DNA from: Phenylobacterium sp.
GTDB lineage: Bacteria > Pseudomonadota > Alphaproteobacteria > Caulobacterales > Caulobacteraceae
NCBI RefSeq assembly: GCF_025934275.1
Contig: NZ_JAICYI010000029.1
Coordinates: 1 to 39,544 of the forward strand
Direction of reading: 5' to 3'
Length of the DNA: 39,544 nt
The stretch's first letter is position 1, and the number at the start of each line of letters is the position of its first letter. The notes beneath the pieces were generated by a model. The model was given only the letters and a program-made list of their open reading frames with translations, was not told where the DNA came from and did not search any database. The translations under genes and the position numbers were made by a program. Of the stretch, positions 1 through 8,245 are shown one piece after another.

Positions 1-1
1 C

Positions 2-544
2 CAGTGGCAGGGCGAGCGCGGCGGCCCCGCGCCGCAGTGGCGCGGCCGCCCTCCGGGGGGGCAGGCGCAGGTGGTTCGGCCGCAAGACGACCGCTGGCGC
101 GGGGGCAGGCCCGGCGCCCAGGTGATCCCGAACCGGCCGCAGGGCGAGCGCTTCCGCGACGCGCGCCCGGGCCAGCGTTTCGACCAGCGCTCCGGCGCCG
201 GCGACCGGCAGCGCTTCGTGCAGGAGCACGACCGCACCGGCTGGGACCACAACCGCCCCCACTGGAGCCAGAACCGCTATCCGCACGTGTTCCAGAGCCA
301 TCACCGGTTCCACCGGGGCCGGTTCTTCTGGCCGCGCGGCTTCGGGTTCAGGGCGTTCGCCTTCGGCGAGATCCTGCCGCCGATCTTCTGGACCAGCCCC
401 GACTACCTGATCGAGGACTGGTGGGACTACGACCTGCCCTATCCGCCGCCCGGGTACGAATGGGTGCGCGCCGGCGACGACGCGCTGCTGGTCGACGAAT
501 ACGACGGCCGCATCGTCCAGGTGATCCGCGAGATCTTCTGGTGA
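2..544 (+). CDS. RcnB-family periplasmic protein, 5' end outside window
   Basis: The reading frame is open from base 2, so the start codon lies before the window and about 180 C-terminal codons are seen. The protein is rich in Arg, Gln, Trp, His and Pro, and ends in the pattern typical of the RcnB (nickel/cobalt homeostasis) family: YDLPYPPPGYEWVR, then GDDALLVD, then a short strand ending in IFW. RcnB proteins are small secreted periplasmic proteins; in E. coli RcnB helps tune Ni/Co efflux, but alphaproteobacterial members mostly have no tested role. A signal peptide cannot be seen because the N-terminus is missing. GTG codons at 4 and 71 are not needed as starts, because sensible residues (QWQGERGG) precede them in frame. 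It converges on the HAD gene with 7 bases between stop codons. Confidence 0.8.
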   Translation, partial: QWQGERGGPAPQWRGRPPGGQAQVVRPQDDRWRGGRPGAQVIPNRPQGERFRDARPGQRFDQRSGAGDRQRFVQEHDRTGWDHNRPHWSQNRYPHVFQSHHRFHRGRFFWPRGFGFRAFAFGEILPPIFWTSPDYLIEDWWDYDLPYPPPGYEWVRAGDDALLVDEYDGRIVQVIREIFW

Positions 545-551
545 GCCGGGG

Positions 552-1025
552 TCAGTCGAGATAGCCCTTCGCCCGCAGCGCCGCGATGGAGCTGCGGGCG
601 TCGGTGTGGTGGATGAAGACGCCGCCTTCCGCCTCCCAGAGGTGGCGGTAGCGGTCGCGGTCGTCGACCAGCACGTCGCCGGGATGGCGGTGCTCGTGCT
701 TCACCGCCGCCATGGTGGTGATCACCGGCACGCCGGGGAAGTGGCGCTCCGCCCAGCGCCGCTTCTGCGGCTCGGCCCAGGTCCCGCGCGGCATGCCGGT
801 CAGGATGATCGGGTTCTTGTGCTTGACCGCCTCGTAGAGCTCGTAGGCGTCGGGCATCGGCGCGAGGGTCTCGAAGAACCCCTCCGCCTGCGCCAGCTTG
901 CGCCAGAACGCCCGCGCCCCGTGCGCCGCCTCGAAGGCCTGCGGCGGCATGCCCAGGATGGCCTTGGCGCCGGCGTCGAAGTCCGCCAGGACGCCGTCGC
1001 AATCGAGGAAGATCTGCCGGCGCAT
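552..1025 (-). CDS. HAD-superfamily 5'(3')-nucleotidase-like hydrolase
   Basis: A 157-residue protein beginning MRRQIFLDCDGVLADF. Asp8 and Asp10 are the HAD motif I nucleophile and acid/base, and the DxDGVLxDF form is the one typical of the 5'(3')-deoxyribonucleotidase (NT5C) group. Motif II is in IILTGMPRGTW (Thr after a hydrophobic strand) and motif IV in VLVDDRDRY. The predicted reaction is dephosphorylation of a small phosphate ester, possibly a (deoxy)nucleoside monophosphate, in the cytoplasm; the substrate is inferred from the family only. The chosen ATG is 38 bases after the zur stop; an earlier in-frame start at 1085 would overlap zur and add about 20 residues unlike the family. It is probably the last gene of the DUF4167-zur transcript. 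Confidence 0.75.
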   Translation of the reverse strand: MRRQIFLDCDGVLADFDAGAKAILGMPPQAFEAAHGARAFWRKLAQAEGFFETLAPMPDAYELYEAVKHKNPIILTGMPRGTWAEPQKRRWAERHFPGVPVITTMAAVKHEHRHPGDVLVDDRDRYRHLWEAEGGVFIHHTDARSSIAALRAKGYLD

Positions 1026-1063
1026 GGGATGCGCGAACGCGCCGCCGCCGCGGGGTTGGAGGC

Positions 1064-1540
1064 TCAATCGCGGCAGGCCGCGCACAGGCCGCGGGCTTCC
1101 AGCGTGATGCTGCGGACCGCGTAGCCGGCCGCCGCGGCCGCCGTGAGCTCGGCGCTGAACTCCGGCTCGAACTCCGCCGCCGCCCCGCAGCAGTCGCAGA
1201 TCAGGAAGGCCGCGCGATGGTCCAGCCCGTCCAGCCGGCAGGGGACGTAGGCGTTCAGGCTCTCGATCCGGTGGGTGAAGCCGAGCCGCTCGAGGAAGTC
1301 CAGGGCGCGATAGACGGTGGGCGGCTTGGCCGGCTCGCCGGCCGCGCCGTACGCGGCGATCAGGTCATAGGCCTTCATCGGCTGGTCGGCCTCGAGCAGG
1401 AGCTCGAGCACGCGGCGGCGCGGCGCGGTGAGCCGCTCTTGGGTGTGCGCGCAGCGCGCCTCGGCTGCGCTCAGGGCCCGACGAAGCGCGGCGCCCTTCA
1501 GCCCGGGATGCTCCTGGTCGGCGTGACGACAGTCGGACAC
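1064..1540 (-). CDS. zur: Fur-family regulator, Zur-type (zinc uptake repressor)
   Basis: A 158-residue Fur-family protein. The N-terminal winged helix includes the LTAPRRRVLELLL segment and the recognition region PTVYRALDFLERLGF; the sequence HRIESLNAYVPC after it is characteristic of Zur rather than Fur. Two CxxC pairs, CDCC in the dimerisation domain and CAAC near the C-terminus, are the structural zinc site. Zur represses zinc-uptake genes when zinc is replete. The start is GTG, with GGAG seven bases upstream. No zinc transporter genes lie next to it, so its targets are elsewhere. It follows the DUF4167 gene by 62 bases on the same strand and precedes the HAD gene, so it may be read from the DUF4167 promoter. 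Confidence 0.82.
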   Translation of the reverse strand: MSDCRHADQEHPGLKGAALRRALSAAEARCAHTQERLTAPRRRVLELLLEADQPMKAYDLIAAYGAAGEPAKPPTVYRALDFLERLGFTHRIESLNAYVPCRLDGLDHRAAFLICDCCGAAAEFEPEFSAELTAAAAAGYAVRSITLEARGLCAACRD

Positions 1541-1602
1541 GATCTCACTCCGCGGCGAGCTAACCGCGAACGTAGTGTGGCGGCAACCGCCGGCCGCGCG
1601 GC

Positions 1603-2529
1603 TCAGGCCTCTTCCGCCTCGTTGGAGGCGCGGCCGCCGGGCTCGCCCTCGAAGTTGCGCGGCGCCCTGCGGCGGCGCGGGCGGCGGGCCGGGCCGCCGT
1701 CCTCATCGCCGTCGCGGCGGACGGGCGATTGCAGGAAGGCCGGCGCGTGGCTCTCGCCGCCTTCGGCGTCGCGCAGCACCGGCGAGCCGCGCTCCTCAGC
1801 CCCGCCGAGCGGAGCGGCCGCCTGGGGCTCGACCACCGCCAGCGGATCGCGCGCCTCGCCGCGCTCGCCGTCGCGACGCTCGTAGCGGTCGCGCCGCTCG
1901 TCGCGCGGGCGGTCATCCCGCGGCCGTTCATCCCGCGGCCGGTCGTCGCGAGGCCGCTCGTCGCGGGGGCGCTCGTCCCTGGGCCGATCGTCCCGCTCGC
2001 GGCGGTCGTCGCGCCAGCGGTCCCGGCGATCCCGGTCGCGGCCCCGATCGTCGCGCGGCCGCTCGTCCCTGGGCCGCTCGTCCCTGGGCCGCTCGTCGCG
2101 CGGCCGCTCGTCCCGCCAGCGTTCGCCGCGGGCTTCGGCGGCTTCCGCCTCGCCCTCGGCCGCCTCGTCGGCCGCCTCGGCCAGCGCCTGGGCGCCTTCG
2201 TCCTCGAAGTCGATGTCGTAGCCGGAGGCGAACTGGTCGCGGCCGAGGATCTCGGCGGCCGGGCGCTGGGGCTGAAGGGCGCGCAGCAGGCGGAAATAGT
2301 GCTCGGCGTGCTGCAGGTAGTTCTCGGCCAGCACCCGGTCGCCGGAGGCGTTCGCATCGCGCGCCAGCTGCTGGTACTTCTCGAATACGTGCTGGGCGTT
2401 GCCGCGGACCTTGATGCCCTCCGGCCCGTTGGAATCGAAGGCCCGATTGGCGTTCTGCTGCTGCGGCTTGCCGCCTCCACCACCGCGGTTACGTCCGCGC
2501 TGACGCTTCATACCCTTGAAATCTCTCAT
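1603..2529 (-). CDS. DUF4167 protein with a long Arg/Asp/Glu/Pro repeat tail
   Basis: A 308-residue protein. Residues 1-90 form the DUF4167 domain, opening MRDFKGMKRQRGRNRGGGGG and containing NRAFDSNGPEGIKVRGNAQHV and a helical KYQQLARDA...YLQHAEHYFRL segment. This domain is widespread in Alphaproteobacteria, next to prmC/prfA; its role is unknown, although the basic RG-rich start suggests RNA binding (inference). Residues 139-216 are a degenerate repeat of RDERP/RDDRP units, followed by an acidic/basic tail. The start is the first Met of the usual family N-terminus; no strong ribosome-binding site precedes it, and an internal ATG six codons later is an alternative. It lies 239 bases after prmC in the same direction. 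Confidence 0.8.
   Translation of the reverse strand: MRDFKGMKRQRGRNRGGGGGKPQQQNANRAFDSNGPEGIKVRGNAQHVFEKYQQLARDANASGDRVLAENYLQHAEHYFRLLRALQPQRPAAEILGRDQFASGYDIDFEDEGAQALAEAADEAAEGEAEAAEARGERWRDERPRDERPRDERPRDERPRDDRGRDRDRRDRWRDDRRERDDRPRDERPRDERPRDDRPRDERPRDDRPRDERRDRYERRDGERGEARDPLAVVEPQAAAPLGGAEERGSPVLRDAEGGESHAPAFLQSPVRRDGDEDGGPARRPRRRRAPRNFEGEPGGRASNEAEEA
1882..2115 (-). repeat. Tandem 15-bp coding repeat (RDERP/RDDRP units) in DUF4167 gene
   Basis: Codons 139-216 of the DUF4167 protein are built from five-residue units RDERP and RDDRP with interspersed RDRDRR and RWRDDR variants. At DNA level this is a set of imperfect 15-bp repeats (for example GGCCGCTCGTCCCTG on the plus strand). Such tracts can change copy number by slippage without shifting the frame. 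The encoded segment is very highly charged and probably disordered. Confidence 0.8.
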
Positions 2530-2768
2530 TATTCTGTAACCGTTTGGTTGGCTGCTCCCCAGGCGGCCTCGCGAGAGGTCGGCTGGCCTTCAGCGGGATC
2601 GGGCGGCGGCCCTGTCAATGGTGAAGACGCTAGTGTTCCCCGTCTTCCGCCCGGAAGCTCTTCAGCGAGAGGCTTTGTTAGAAGCGTCGCGCCTGCCGGG
2701 CGGTTCGCGTCCGACGGACGCTCGGGCCGCAAGCCGGCTTTGGGTGGAGACGCCCCTTAAGTAGCGAG
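2530..2768. other. Intergenic region between prmC and the DUF4167 gene
   Basis: The 239 bases between the prmC stop and the DUF4167 start hold no convincing gene. A 67-codon minus-strand frame (2529-2732) lacks any recognisable feature or ribosome-binding site. The region is long for this compact block, so it probably carries a promoter for the DUF4167-zur-HAD unit, but no clear -35/-10 pair or terminator was recognised. Confidence 0.45.
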
Positions 2769-3638
2769 TCAGGCTTGCCTTTCCAAGGGGTTTTTGGCGC
2801 CTGTGACGACGCGGTCGCGGTCGCCGAGGTCGCGAAGGGTGGTCAACGCCGCGGCCCCGGCCGCCCGGAACAGCGCCTCGACCGCCGTCTTCTGGTCGTA
2901 GCCGATCTCCACGGCGAAGCGGCCGCCGGGCTTCAGCACCCGCAGGATTTCAGGCGCGAGGATACGGTAGGCGGCGAGCCCGTCGGGGCCGCCGTCCAGC
3001 GCCAGCCGCGGCTCGTAGCGGCTGACCTCCGGCTCCAGGGTCGCGATGACATCCGAGGCGATGTAGGGCGGGTTGGCGACCACCAGGTCGAAGCTGTCGT
3101 CGGCAAGGCCCACCGCCCAGTCGCCGCGCATCAGGGCCAGCCGCCCCGCAAGCCCGAGGGCTGCGGCGTTGTCGCGGGCGACCGCCAGGGCCTCCTCGGA
3201 GACGTCCACGCCCAGGCCCTTGGCCGCCGGGCGCTCGGCGAGGATGGCCAGCAGGATCGCGCCGGACCCGACGCCCAGGTCCAGCACGTTCCACGCCGCA
3301 TGCTCGGGGAAGCCCTTCAGCGCCGCATCGACGACGGTCTCGGTGTCGGGTCTCGGCGTCAGCACGTCGCCGTTCACCTGCAGCATGATCTTCCAGAAGC
3401 CCTTGCGGCCGAGGATGTGGCTGACCGGCTCGCGATGCTCGCGGCGCCCCAGATACTCGGCGAGTCGGCGCTCCTGCTCGGGGCTCAGCTCGCGGTGGGG
3501 ATCGGTGACGATGTCGGCGCGGGTCGCCTCGCAGGCGGCCTCGACCAACAAGCGGGCGTCGATCACCGGCCCGGCCAGCCCGGCCCGCTCCAACCTCTGC
3601 TTGGCGCTCCGCCAGGCGGTGAGCAGGGTCAGGCTCAT
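2769..3638 (-). CDS. prmC: Release factor glutamine N5-methyltransferase
   Basis: A 289-residue PrmC/HemK protein that methylates the Gln of the GGQ motif in release factors RF1 and RF2, using S-adenosylmethionine. An N-terminal helical domain (about 1-75) that grips the release factor is followed by the TPRPDTE motif (94-100), the SAM-binding VLDLGVGSG motif (118-126) and the catalytic NPPY motif (189-192), which binds the substrate glutamine. The length is normal. Its ATG overlaps the MOSC stop codon (ATGA), so translation is probably coupled. Its substrate gene prfA lies about 3.4 kb upstream on the same strand; in many bacteria the two are adjacent, but here a TonB-dependent receptor and a MOSC protein sit between them. 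Confidence 0.95.
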   Translation of the reverse strand: MSLTLLTAWRSAKQRLERAGLAGPVIDARLLVEAACEATRADIVTDPHRELSPEQERRLAEYLGRREHREPVSHILGRKGFWKIMLQVNGDVLTPRPDTETVVDAALKGFPEHAAWNVLDLGVGSGAILLAILAERPAAKGLGVDVSEEALAVARDNAAALGLAGRLALMRGDWAVGLADDSFDLVVANPPYIASDVIATLEPEVSRYEPRLALDGGPDGLAAYRILAPEILRVLKPGGRFAVEIGYDQKTAVEALFRAAGAAALTTLRDLGDRDRVVTGAKNPLERQA

Positions 3639-4420
3639 CCCGCGGCGACGGCCTCGTCCTGCGGCGCGGTGCAGGCGTCGCCCAGGCCCAGGCGGCCGGG
3701 CTTCGTCACCTGCACGTAGACGCCGCAGTGCATGTCCCCGAAGGCGTCGAACAGCGCCTTGGTGATCTCGACGTCCCGCTGCGCGGTGGCGGGGTTCACG
3801 TCGGGCGCGGCGCAGCGGACGATCGGCTTGAACACCTCGGCTTCGGCCCAGCCCAGCATCAGCTTGCGGCCGGTCCAGCCGTGCTCGGCCCAGGCGGGCC
3901 AGCCGTCCACGTAGAGGTTCGCCCGGAACCGCAGCGGATCGAGCTCCACGCCCATCCGCCGCGAGAGGTCGGCGACGCTCGCCAGGCTGACCACCGAGAC
4001 CTGGCCCAGGGGATGGTCGGTGAACCGCCAGGTCTGCGGCGCGGCGAGCACGCTCAGCGGCCCTGGCGCATCCTCCCCCAGCACGCCGCTCAGCCAGGCG
4101 GCGAACGCGGCGCGCCCGGTCTCCTCCGCCAGCCGGCCGAAGAACGGCGCGGCGCCCGGCTCGGCCGCCTCCAGGTCGCCGGTCGCCTCGTGGTAGCGGG
4201 TGCGCACCGCGGCGACCCGCGGCAGCGAGGCGAGCACGGTGAACTTCTGCTTGGGGACGAACGCCGGCTGCGCCGCATCGAAGCCGCAGGGGCCGTTCTC
4301 CACCGCGTAGATGCGGTCGAACGGGAAGCCCCGGCCGGGCGCCAGATCGACGCTCTGCAGCGGCTCGGGCGTGAAGCCCTTCACGGGATGGCGGAAGATG
4401 CCCGCAAGGAGACCGGTCAT
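3635..4420 (-). CDS. MOSC-domain molybdenum-cofactor protein (YcbX/mARC-like)
   Basis: A 261-residue protein with an N-terminal MOSC_N beta barrel (about 1-110, beginning MTGLLAGIFRHPVKGF) and a C-terminal MOSC domain. Cys203, in the context VRCAAPDVNP...RD, matches the conserved cysteine that ligates molybdenum in YcbX and eukaryotic mARC. Relatives reduce N-hydroxylated compounds such as hydroxylated base analogues, usually with a ferredoxin or flavoprotein partner; no such domain is fused here. The ATG at 4420 was chosen because the in-frame extension to 4579 overlaps the receptor gene and looks random. The stop overlaps the prmC start by four bases. Substrate and link to release-factor methylation are unknown. 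Confidence 0.82.
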   Translation of the reverse strand: MTGLLAGIFRHPVKGFTPEPLQSVDLAPGRGFPFDRIYAVENGPCGFDAAQPAFVPKQKFTVLASLPRVAAVRTRYHEATGDLEAAEPGAAPFFGRLAEETGRAAFAAWLSGVLGEDAPGPLSVLAAPQTWRFTDHPLGQVSVVSLASVADLSRRMGVELDPLRFRANLYVDGWPAWAEHGWTGRKLMLGWAEAEVFKPIVRCAAPDVNPATAQRDVEITKALFDAFGDMHCGVYVQVTKPGRLGLGDACTAPQDEAVAAG

Positions 4421-4463
4421 GGGCGTCCCTAGCGCCTTGCCCTCCGGCGGCGCAAGCGCGGGC

Positions 4464-6932
4464 TCAGTCGAACACCTTGCGGAACGAGAGGCGCACGATG
4501 CGCCCGGCCGGATCGAGGATGTCCGGCTGGAAGGCCAGCGGCGTCGCTCCGCTCGCATCGCGCACCCGCTGGCGCGCACCGAACAGGTTGGCGACCGACA
4601 GCGTCAGGCGCGCGCCGTGCAGGATCGGATATTTCGCCACCAGCTCGCGCTCCTGGCCGAGGTCGGCGAACAGCCGCAGGTTCACCTTCGCCACGTCGGA
4701 GAAGGCGAGGTCGCCCACCGCCGAGCCGGCCTCGCCGCGGACGAAGGTGGAGCTCTTCCAGTCGGCGTTGAGCCGCACGCCCAGGCCCTTCCAGTAGACG
4801 CCGCCCTGCGCCTCTATCTCGTGGCGCGGTTGGGCGCCTGGCGAGCCGTGCAGCAGGTCGAAGATCGGGCCGCCCGGGCGCACCACCGTGCGATCCTCGA
4901 AGATCACCGTGTGATAGAGGCTGAACGTCACCCGTCCCGGCGGCGCGCGGCCGCCGAACGGACCTCCGAAACCGCCGCCGCGCCCGCCGCCGCGCCCGCC
5001 GACGCGTCCTCCGCCTGGCGCTCCGCCGAACGCGCGGGCGCCGTCGCCGCCCGCGCGGCGCGCGAAGTTGCGCGGCGGCGGCTGCGGCCCGATGGGGCGC
5101 GAGTAGTTGATCCCCCAGCGCAGGTCCGACTTGGTGAGCGAGGAGAAATTCACCGGCCGCTCGTCGACCTGCACGAGCGCGCCCGTCGCGTCGCGGACGA
5201 AGCGTCCCGGAAACGCCGCCTCGATCTCGGCGGTCACCGCCGGGAAGGTGGAGATCGCATTGTCCGTCCGGCTGATGACGTAGTTGGCCGAAAGCGTCAG
5301 GTCCTGGTCGAAGGCCGGCTTCCAGTTGAGACCGAGCTTGGTGACCTCGCGGTGGTCGCTGGAGAGCAGCGGATTGCCGCCGGTGACGCTGCGCACCAGG
5401 GCGGTCGTCCCGGTGACGAAGTCGAACATGCGCACGCCCGGAGTGACCAGCGTCGGCGCGCCGAGTTGCTGGAAGCTGGGCGCGGCCTCTTCCCGGGTGT
5501 GGGAGGCGATCACCGCCAGGCCGTCGAGCGGGCGCCAGTTGAGGCCGTAGCCGAGCGTGGTCACGCTGCCGAAGTCGGACAGCTGGTCGAGCGCGGCGTT
5601 GGCGTTGAGGTGCGCCTCGCCGAGCCAGGCCAGGACGCCGTTGCGGCGGCTGGCGATCGGCACATCGACACTGCCTTGGACGCTGAGGTCGTTGCGCGAG
5701 AAGGAGACGCTCTGCTGCAGGCCGGCGCGCAGGGCGTCGGAGGCGAACCAGCTCGCCGCATCGCCGACCTTGAGGCTGGTGAACACCGCGCCGGCGGGAA
5801 GCGAGACGCCGCTTCCGGCCACCAGGAAGTGCACGTTGAAGCCGTCGGAGAGGGAACGCGCCTCGTTGCGGGTCCGGTCGCCGACGCCCAGCGTCAGCAC
5901 GCCCGGGTCGTCCGCGACCCCCACCGGCCCGAGCCCCACGGCGGCCGCGCCCACCTCGCTGTGGGTCAGGTTGTCGGAGTGGTCGTAGCCGCCGGTCAGC
6001 GACAGCCGCCACTTGCGGAGCTGGCCGTTCAGCGTGCCGCCCAGGTGCGCGGTCCAGGAGTCGGAGGTCTGCCGCAGGGGGTCGCCCTGCGCCTCGCCGC
6101 GCGGCAGGCCCTGCAGGGAGTCCGAGTGGGTGGCCCCAAGGGTCGCGTTGAAGCTCGCGCTGATCGGGCCGTAGACGCGCGCAAAGACGGCGTTGGCGTC
6201 CAACTGCCGGGTGGAGGGCGACAGCGTGCGGAAGCGGCCGTCCTCGCCCGCGGTCAGCGGAACGACATCGCGCTCGGCCTCGGTCAGCGCCGTCTGGACC
6301 TGCGCCTTCAGGTCCAGGTTCAGCCGATTGTCGCCGCGGATGCGCGCCTGGTCGAGCTCGCCCTGGCCGAGCGCCTGGCCGCCCTCGGTCGGCGCGCCCG
6401 CCTGCCCCTCGGCCGTCCAGGCGCGGAAGACGGGCCGCAGCACGATGTTCACGACCCGCTGGTTCGCGGCGTAGCCGTACTTCAGCGCCGCCTCCTCGGG
6501 CAGGATGTCGACCCGCAGGATGGCTTCGGCGGGGATGTTGCGGATCTCTCCGAAGCCGGAGATGCGGCGGCCGTTCAGCAGCACCACCGGGGCTTCGCCT
6601 CCGCGCCCGCGGTCGCTGCGGATCTGCGGCGCGAGCTCGTCGAGCAGCTCGGTCACGCTGCTCACGCCGTAGGACTGGATCTCCTCCGGGCTGATCTGCA
6701 GCTCGGGCTTGATGTCGCCCATCACCGCCCCAGGCTGCGTCGGCTCACCGCCGGTGATCACCAGCTCCGAGACCGTATTCCTTTTCGGCGGCGGATCCGC
6801 CCTCGCCGCATGCGCCGGGCTGGCGGGTGCGGTCTGGGCGTGCAAGCCGAGAGGCCCGCAGGCCACGAGCAGCCCGAGCGCGCAGGTCGCCGCGCGCCGC
6901 TCCACCCGGCGTCTGCTGATCCTCGCTGCCAT
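4464..6932 (-). CDS. TonB-dependent outer-membrane receptor
   Basis: About 822 residues. A basic, hydrophobic signal peptide ends near GLHA|QTAPA. A plug domain follows, including VTELLDELAPQIRSDRGRG, VVLLNGRRISGFGEI and ILPEEAALKYGY, then a long beta-barrel of alternating strands with GNPLL, SYTR-like and DLR...INYSRP segments. Near residues 620-660 is an unusual Gly/Arg-rich stretch, probably an extracellular loop. It is a candidate importer energised by TonB-ExbBD; the ligand is not predictable. The protein ends SFRKVFD, one residue past the usual terminal aromatic residue recognised by the BAM complex. The ATG at 6932 is preferred to a GTG at 6965 because it places the signal peptide normally. 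It lies 112 bases after prfA and 43 before MOSC. Confidence 0.85.
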   Translation of the reverse strand: MAARISRRRVERRAATCALGLLVACGPLGLHAQTAPASPAHAARADPPPKRNTVSELVITGGEPTQPGAVMGDIKPELQISPEEIQSYGVSSVTELLDELAPQIRSDRGRGGEAPVVLLNGRRISGFGEIRNIPAEAILRVDILPEEAALKYGYAANQRVVNIVLRPVFRAWTAEGQAGAPTEGGQALGQGELDQARIRGDNRLNLDLKAQVQTALTEAERDVVPLTAGEDGRFRTLSPSTRQLDANAVFARVYGPISASFNATLGATHSDSLQGLPRGEAQGDPLRQTSDSWTAHLGGTLNGQLRKWRLSLTGGYDHSDNLTHSEVGAAAVGLGPVGVADDPGVLTLGVGDRTRNEARSLSDGFNVHFLVAGSGVSLPAGAVFTSLKVGDAASWFASDALRAGLQQSVSFSRNDLSVQGSVDVPIASRRNGVLAWLGEAHLNANAALDQLSDFGSVTTLGYGLNWRPLDGLAVIASHTREEAAPSFQQLGAPTLVTPGVRMFDFVTGTTALVRSVTGGNPLLSSDHREVTKLGLNWKPAFDQDLTLSANYVISRTDNAISTFPAVTAEIEAAFPGRFVRDATGALVQVDERPVNFSSLTKSDLRWGINYSRPIGPQPPPRNFARRAGGDGARAFGGAPGGGRVGGRGGGRGGGFGGPFGGRAPPGRVTFSLYHTVIFEDRTVVRPGGPIFDLLHGSPGAQPRHEIEAQGGVYWKGLGVRLNADWKSSTFVRGEAGSAVGDLAFSDVAKVNLRLFADLGQERELVAKYPILHGARLTLSVANLFGARQRVRDASGATPLAFQPDILDPAGRIVRLSFRKVFD

Positions 6933-7044
6933 CGCCCGATTCTGGCCCGCGTCCCCCAGGAGCACATGGCCGAGCTTCGCGCCGAAAGATGGGCGGAGTT
7001 TTGCGCGTCCGTCACGCGGCCGAGATGCGCCCGGCCGCGAGCCG

Positions 7045-8121
7045 TTACGCCAGCTCCTCCTCCAGGGCGGCGAGCCGGGCCGCCTGGTCCTCGGCGATCA
7101 GCGGATCGATCACGTCGTCGAGCGCCTCGCCCTCCAGCACCTTGGGCAGGTTGTAGAGCGTCAGGTTGATCCGGTGGTCGGTCACCCGCCCTTGCGGGAA
7201 GTTGTAGGTGCGGATGCGCTCCGAGCGGTCTCCGGAGCCCACCTGGGCCTTGCGGTTCTCGGCGCGGGCCGAGTCCGCCGCCGCGCGCTGCTGCTCGTAG
7301 AGCCTGGCCTGCAGCACCTTCATGGCGCGCGCCCGGTTCTGGTGCTGCGACTTCTCCGACGAGGTCACCACGATGCCGCTGGGCAGGTGGGTGATGCGCA
7401 CGGCGGAATCGGTCTTGTTGACGTGCTGCCCGCCCGCGCCGGATGAGCGATAGGTGTCGATCCGCAGGTCCTGGTCGCGGATCTCGATGTCCACGTCCTC
7501 CGGCTCCGGCAGCACCGCCACCGTGGCGGCGGAGGTGTGGATGCGCCCCTGCGCCTCCGTCTCCGGCACCCGCTGGACGCGGTGCACGCCGCTCTCGAAC
7601 TTCAGCCGGCCGAACACGCCGTCGCCGGTGATCGAGGCGATGATCTCCTTGTAGCCGCCCATTTCGCCCTCGGAGGCGCTCTCGACCTCCACCCGCCAGC
7701 CTCGGGATTGGGCGTAGCGCTGGTACATGCGGAACAGGTCGCCTGCGAACAGCGCCGCCTCGTCGCCGCCGGTGCCGGCGCGCACCTCCAGGATCGCCGA
7801 GGCGTTCTCGTCGCGGTCCTTGGGCGCGAGCAGCAGCGCCACCTGATGCTCGAGCTCCGGCAGCTTGTCCCTGAGCTGGATCAGCTCGCCGCCGGCCAGC
7901 TCGGCCATGTCCGCGTCCCCCGAGGCGGCCATCTCCTCGAGTTCCGGCAGTTCAGCGCGGGCGCGCTCCAGGTTCTGCACCGCCTCGGCGACCGGCCGCA
8001 GCTCCGCGTGCTCCTTGGAAAGCCGGACGATCTCGTTTCCGTCGGTGGCCGCGGCCATCCGCGCCTCCACCTCGCGGAAGCGGTCGAGCACCTGGTCGAG
8101 CCGGGCCTGGGGAAGTCGCAA
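7045..8121 (-). CDS. prfA: Peptide chain release factor 1
   Basis: A 358-residue class I release factor recognising UAA and UAG. The GGQ motif that triggers peptidyl-tRNA hydrolysis is at residues 230-232 within [15 protein letters not shown]. The PxT stop-codon-reading tripeptide is PET (186-188), in [19 protein letters not shown], the RF1 position (RF2 would have SPF). The reading frame begins at TTG (8121); an in-frame stop lies three codons upstream, and the next internal Met (codon 22) would cut into the first helix, so TTG is the likely real start. The gene diverges from the PNPOx-like gene at 8246. Its modification enzyme PrmC is three genes downstream. Confidence 0.95.
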   Translation of the reverse strand: MRLPQARLDQVLDRFREVEARMAAATDGNEIVRLSKEHAELRPVAEAVQNLERARAELPELEEMAASGDADMAELAGGELIQLRDKLPELEHQVALLLAPKDRDENASAILEVRAGTGGDEAALFAGDLFRMYQRYAQSRGWRVEVESASEGEMGGYKEIIASITGDGVFGRLKFESGVHRVQRVPETEAQGRIHTSAATVAVLPEPEDVDIEIRDQDLRIDTYRSSGAGGQHVNKTDSAVRITHLPSGIVVTSSEKSQHQNRARAMKVLQARLYEQQRAAADSARAENRKAQVGSGDRSERIRTYNFPQGRVTDHRINLTLYNLPKVLEGEALDDVIDPLIAEDQAARLAALEEELA

Positions 8122-8245
8122 GGTCGATCACGTCCGGTTGGAAGGATCGCTTCTCTAGCCTCAGCCGCGGGCGGCGCCAAACGCGCCTTTCCGCGCGGGC
8201 CGGAAGGTGCTGCGCTTGCCTTCGCACAGGGCCAGGAGGCGGCGC

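Noticed and set aside
1729..2760. Plus-strand frame rich in ARPLVPGPLV repeats
   Set aside because: It is the antisense reading of the RDERP repeat of the DUF4167 gene and of its flank.
4311..7169. A 952-codon plus-strand frame opposite the TonB receptor and MOSC genes
   Set aside because: Composition is Arg/Ala/Gly/His-rich with no domain; the opposite strand holds recognisable receptor and MOSC proteins. It is a high-GC shadow frame.
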